Source: Desulfobia sp.
Lineage (GTDB): Bacteria; Desulfobacterota; Desulfobulbia; Desulfobulbales; SURF-16
Assembly (NCBI GenBank): GCA_030608985.1
Contig: JAUWDC010000082.1
Coordinates: 1-6,032 of the forward strand
Direction of reading: 5' to 3'
DNA length: 6,032 nt
The translations under genes and the position numbers were made by a program. This document shows, in pieces, positions 5,938 to 6,032 of this stretch (positions within the stretch are counted from its first letter, which is position 1; each line of letters starts with the position of its first letter). Below the pieces are notes generated by a model. The model did not search any database and was not told the DNA's origin. It worked only from the letters and a program-made list of their open reading frames with translations.

Positions 5938-6032
5938 ATTATCGGTTACGTTCAATACAAGATGGAAACAAACACGTATGAACGGTTTAAAAAATACATA
6001 AACGTCTTTCTATATCTTTCTTTTCAGTGGTA

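Noticed and set aside
5938..6032. Possible gene start or end at the right edge
   Set aside because: Only short frames are open there, without a ribosome binding site or recognisable protein; I see no supportable feature in these 95 bases.

Overview
The window holds four complete protein genes, read with high confidence, and a pair of related intergenic elements about 111 bp long in inverted orientation. The DNA is moderately AT-rich, with strong AGGAG-type ribosome binding sites in front of two genes, two exported proteins with ordinary signal peptides, and a topoisomerase IV pair of the type I associate with Bacteroidetes and Chlamydiae. Taken together this suggests a Gram-negative anaerobe, possibly a Desulfobacterota (Desulfobulbales-like) bacterium. 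That assignment is an impression from protein style and not a demonstrated placement.

Layout. 5-1129 (minus): an exported polysaccharide deacetylase of the PgaB/IcaB-like NodB superfamily. 1130-1337: a divergent intergenic region containing element copy L (1195-1306), which includes a perfect 13-bp hairpin. 1338-1928 (plus): an exported cyclophilin-type peptidyl-prolyl isomerase. 1929-1989: a short convergent spacer filled by a long hairpin, probably a terminator. 1990-3978 (minus): topoisomerase IV subunit A (parC). 3980-5803 (minus): topoisomerase IV subunit B (parE), one base upstream of parC, so the two form an operon read parE then parC. 5804-6032: the parE upstream region with element copy R (5827-5937), then about 95 bases in which I see no gene.

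The topoisomerase genes encode the two halves of one A2B2 enzyme that separates linked daughter chromosomes, and their one-base spacing favours coupled translation. The cyclophilin and deacetylase work outside the cytoplasm, on protein folding and on cell-surface or matrix polysaccharide respectively, and have no obvious functional link to topoisomerase IV.

The most unusual feature is the L/R pair. Each copy lies just upstream of a gene and points into it (L into the cyclophilin, R into parE). Each has a highly conserved left block (43 of 45 bases identical), a divergent centre of nearly equal length that is palindromic in both copies, and a conserved right block (27 of 29) with a small hairpin. 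This looks like a shared promoter or leader cassette, or a small dispersed repeat, that was duplicated or is maintained by selection. I cannot tell these apart from one window. I saw no CRISPR array, tRNA, rRNA, transposase or defence gene.
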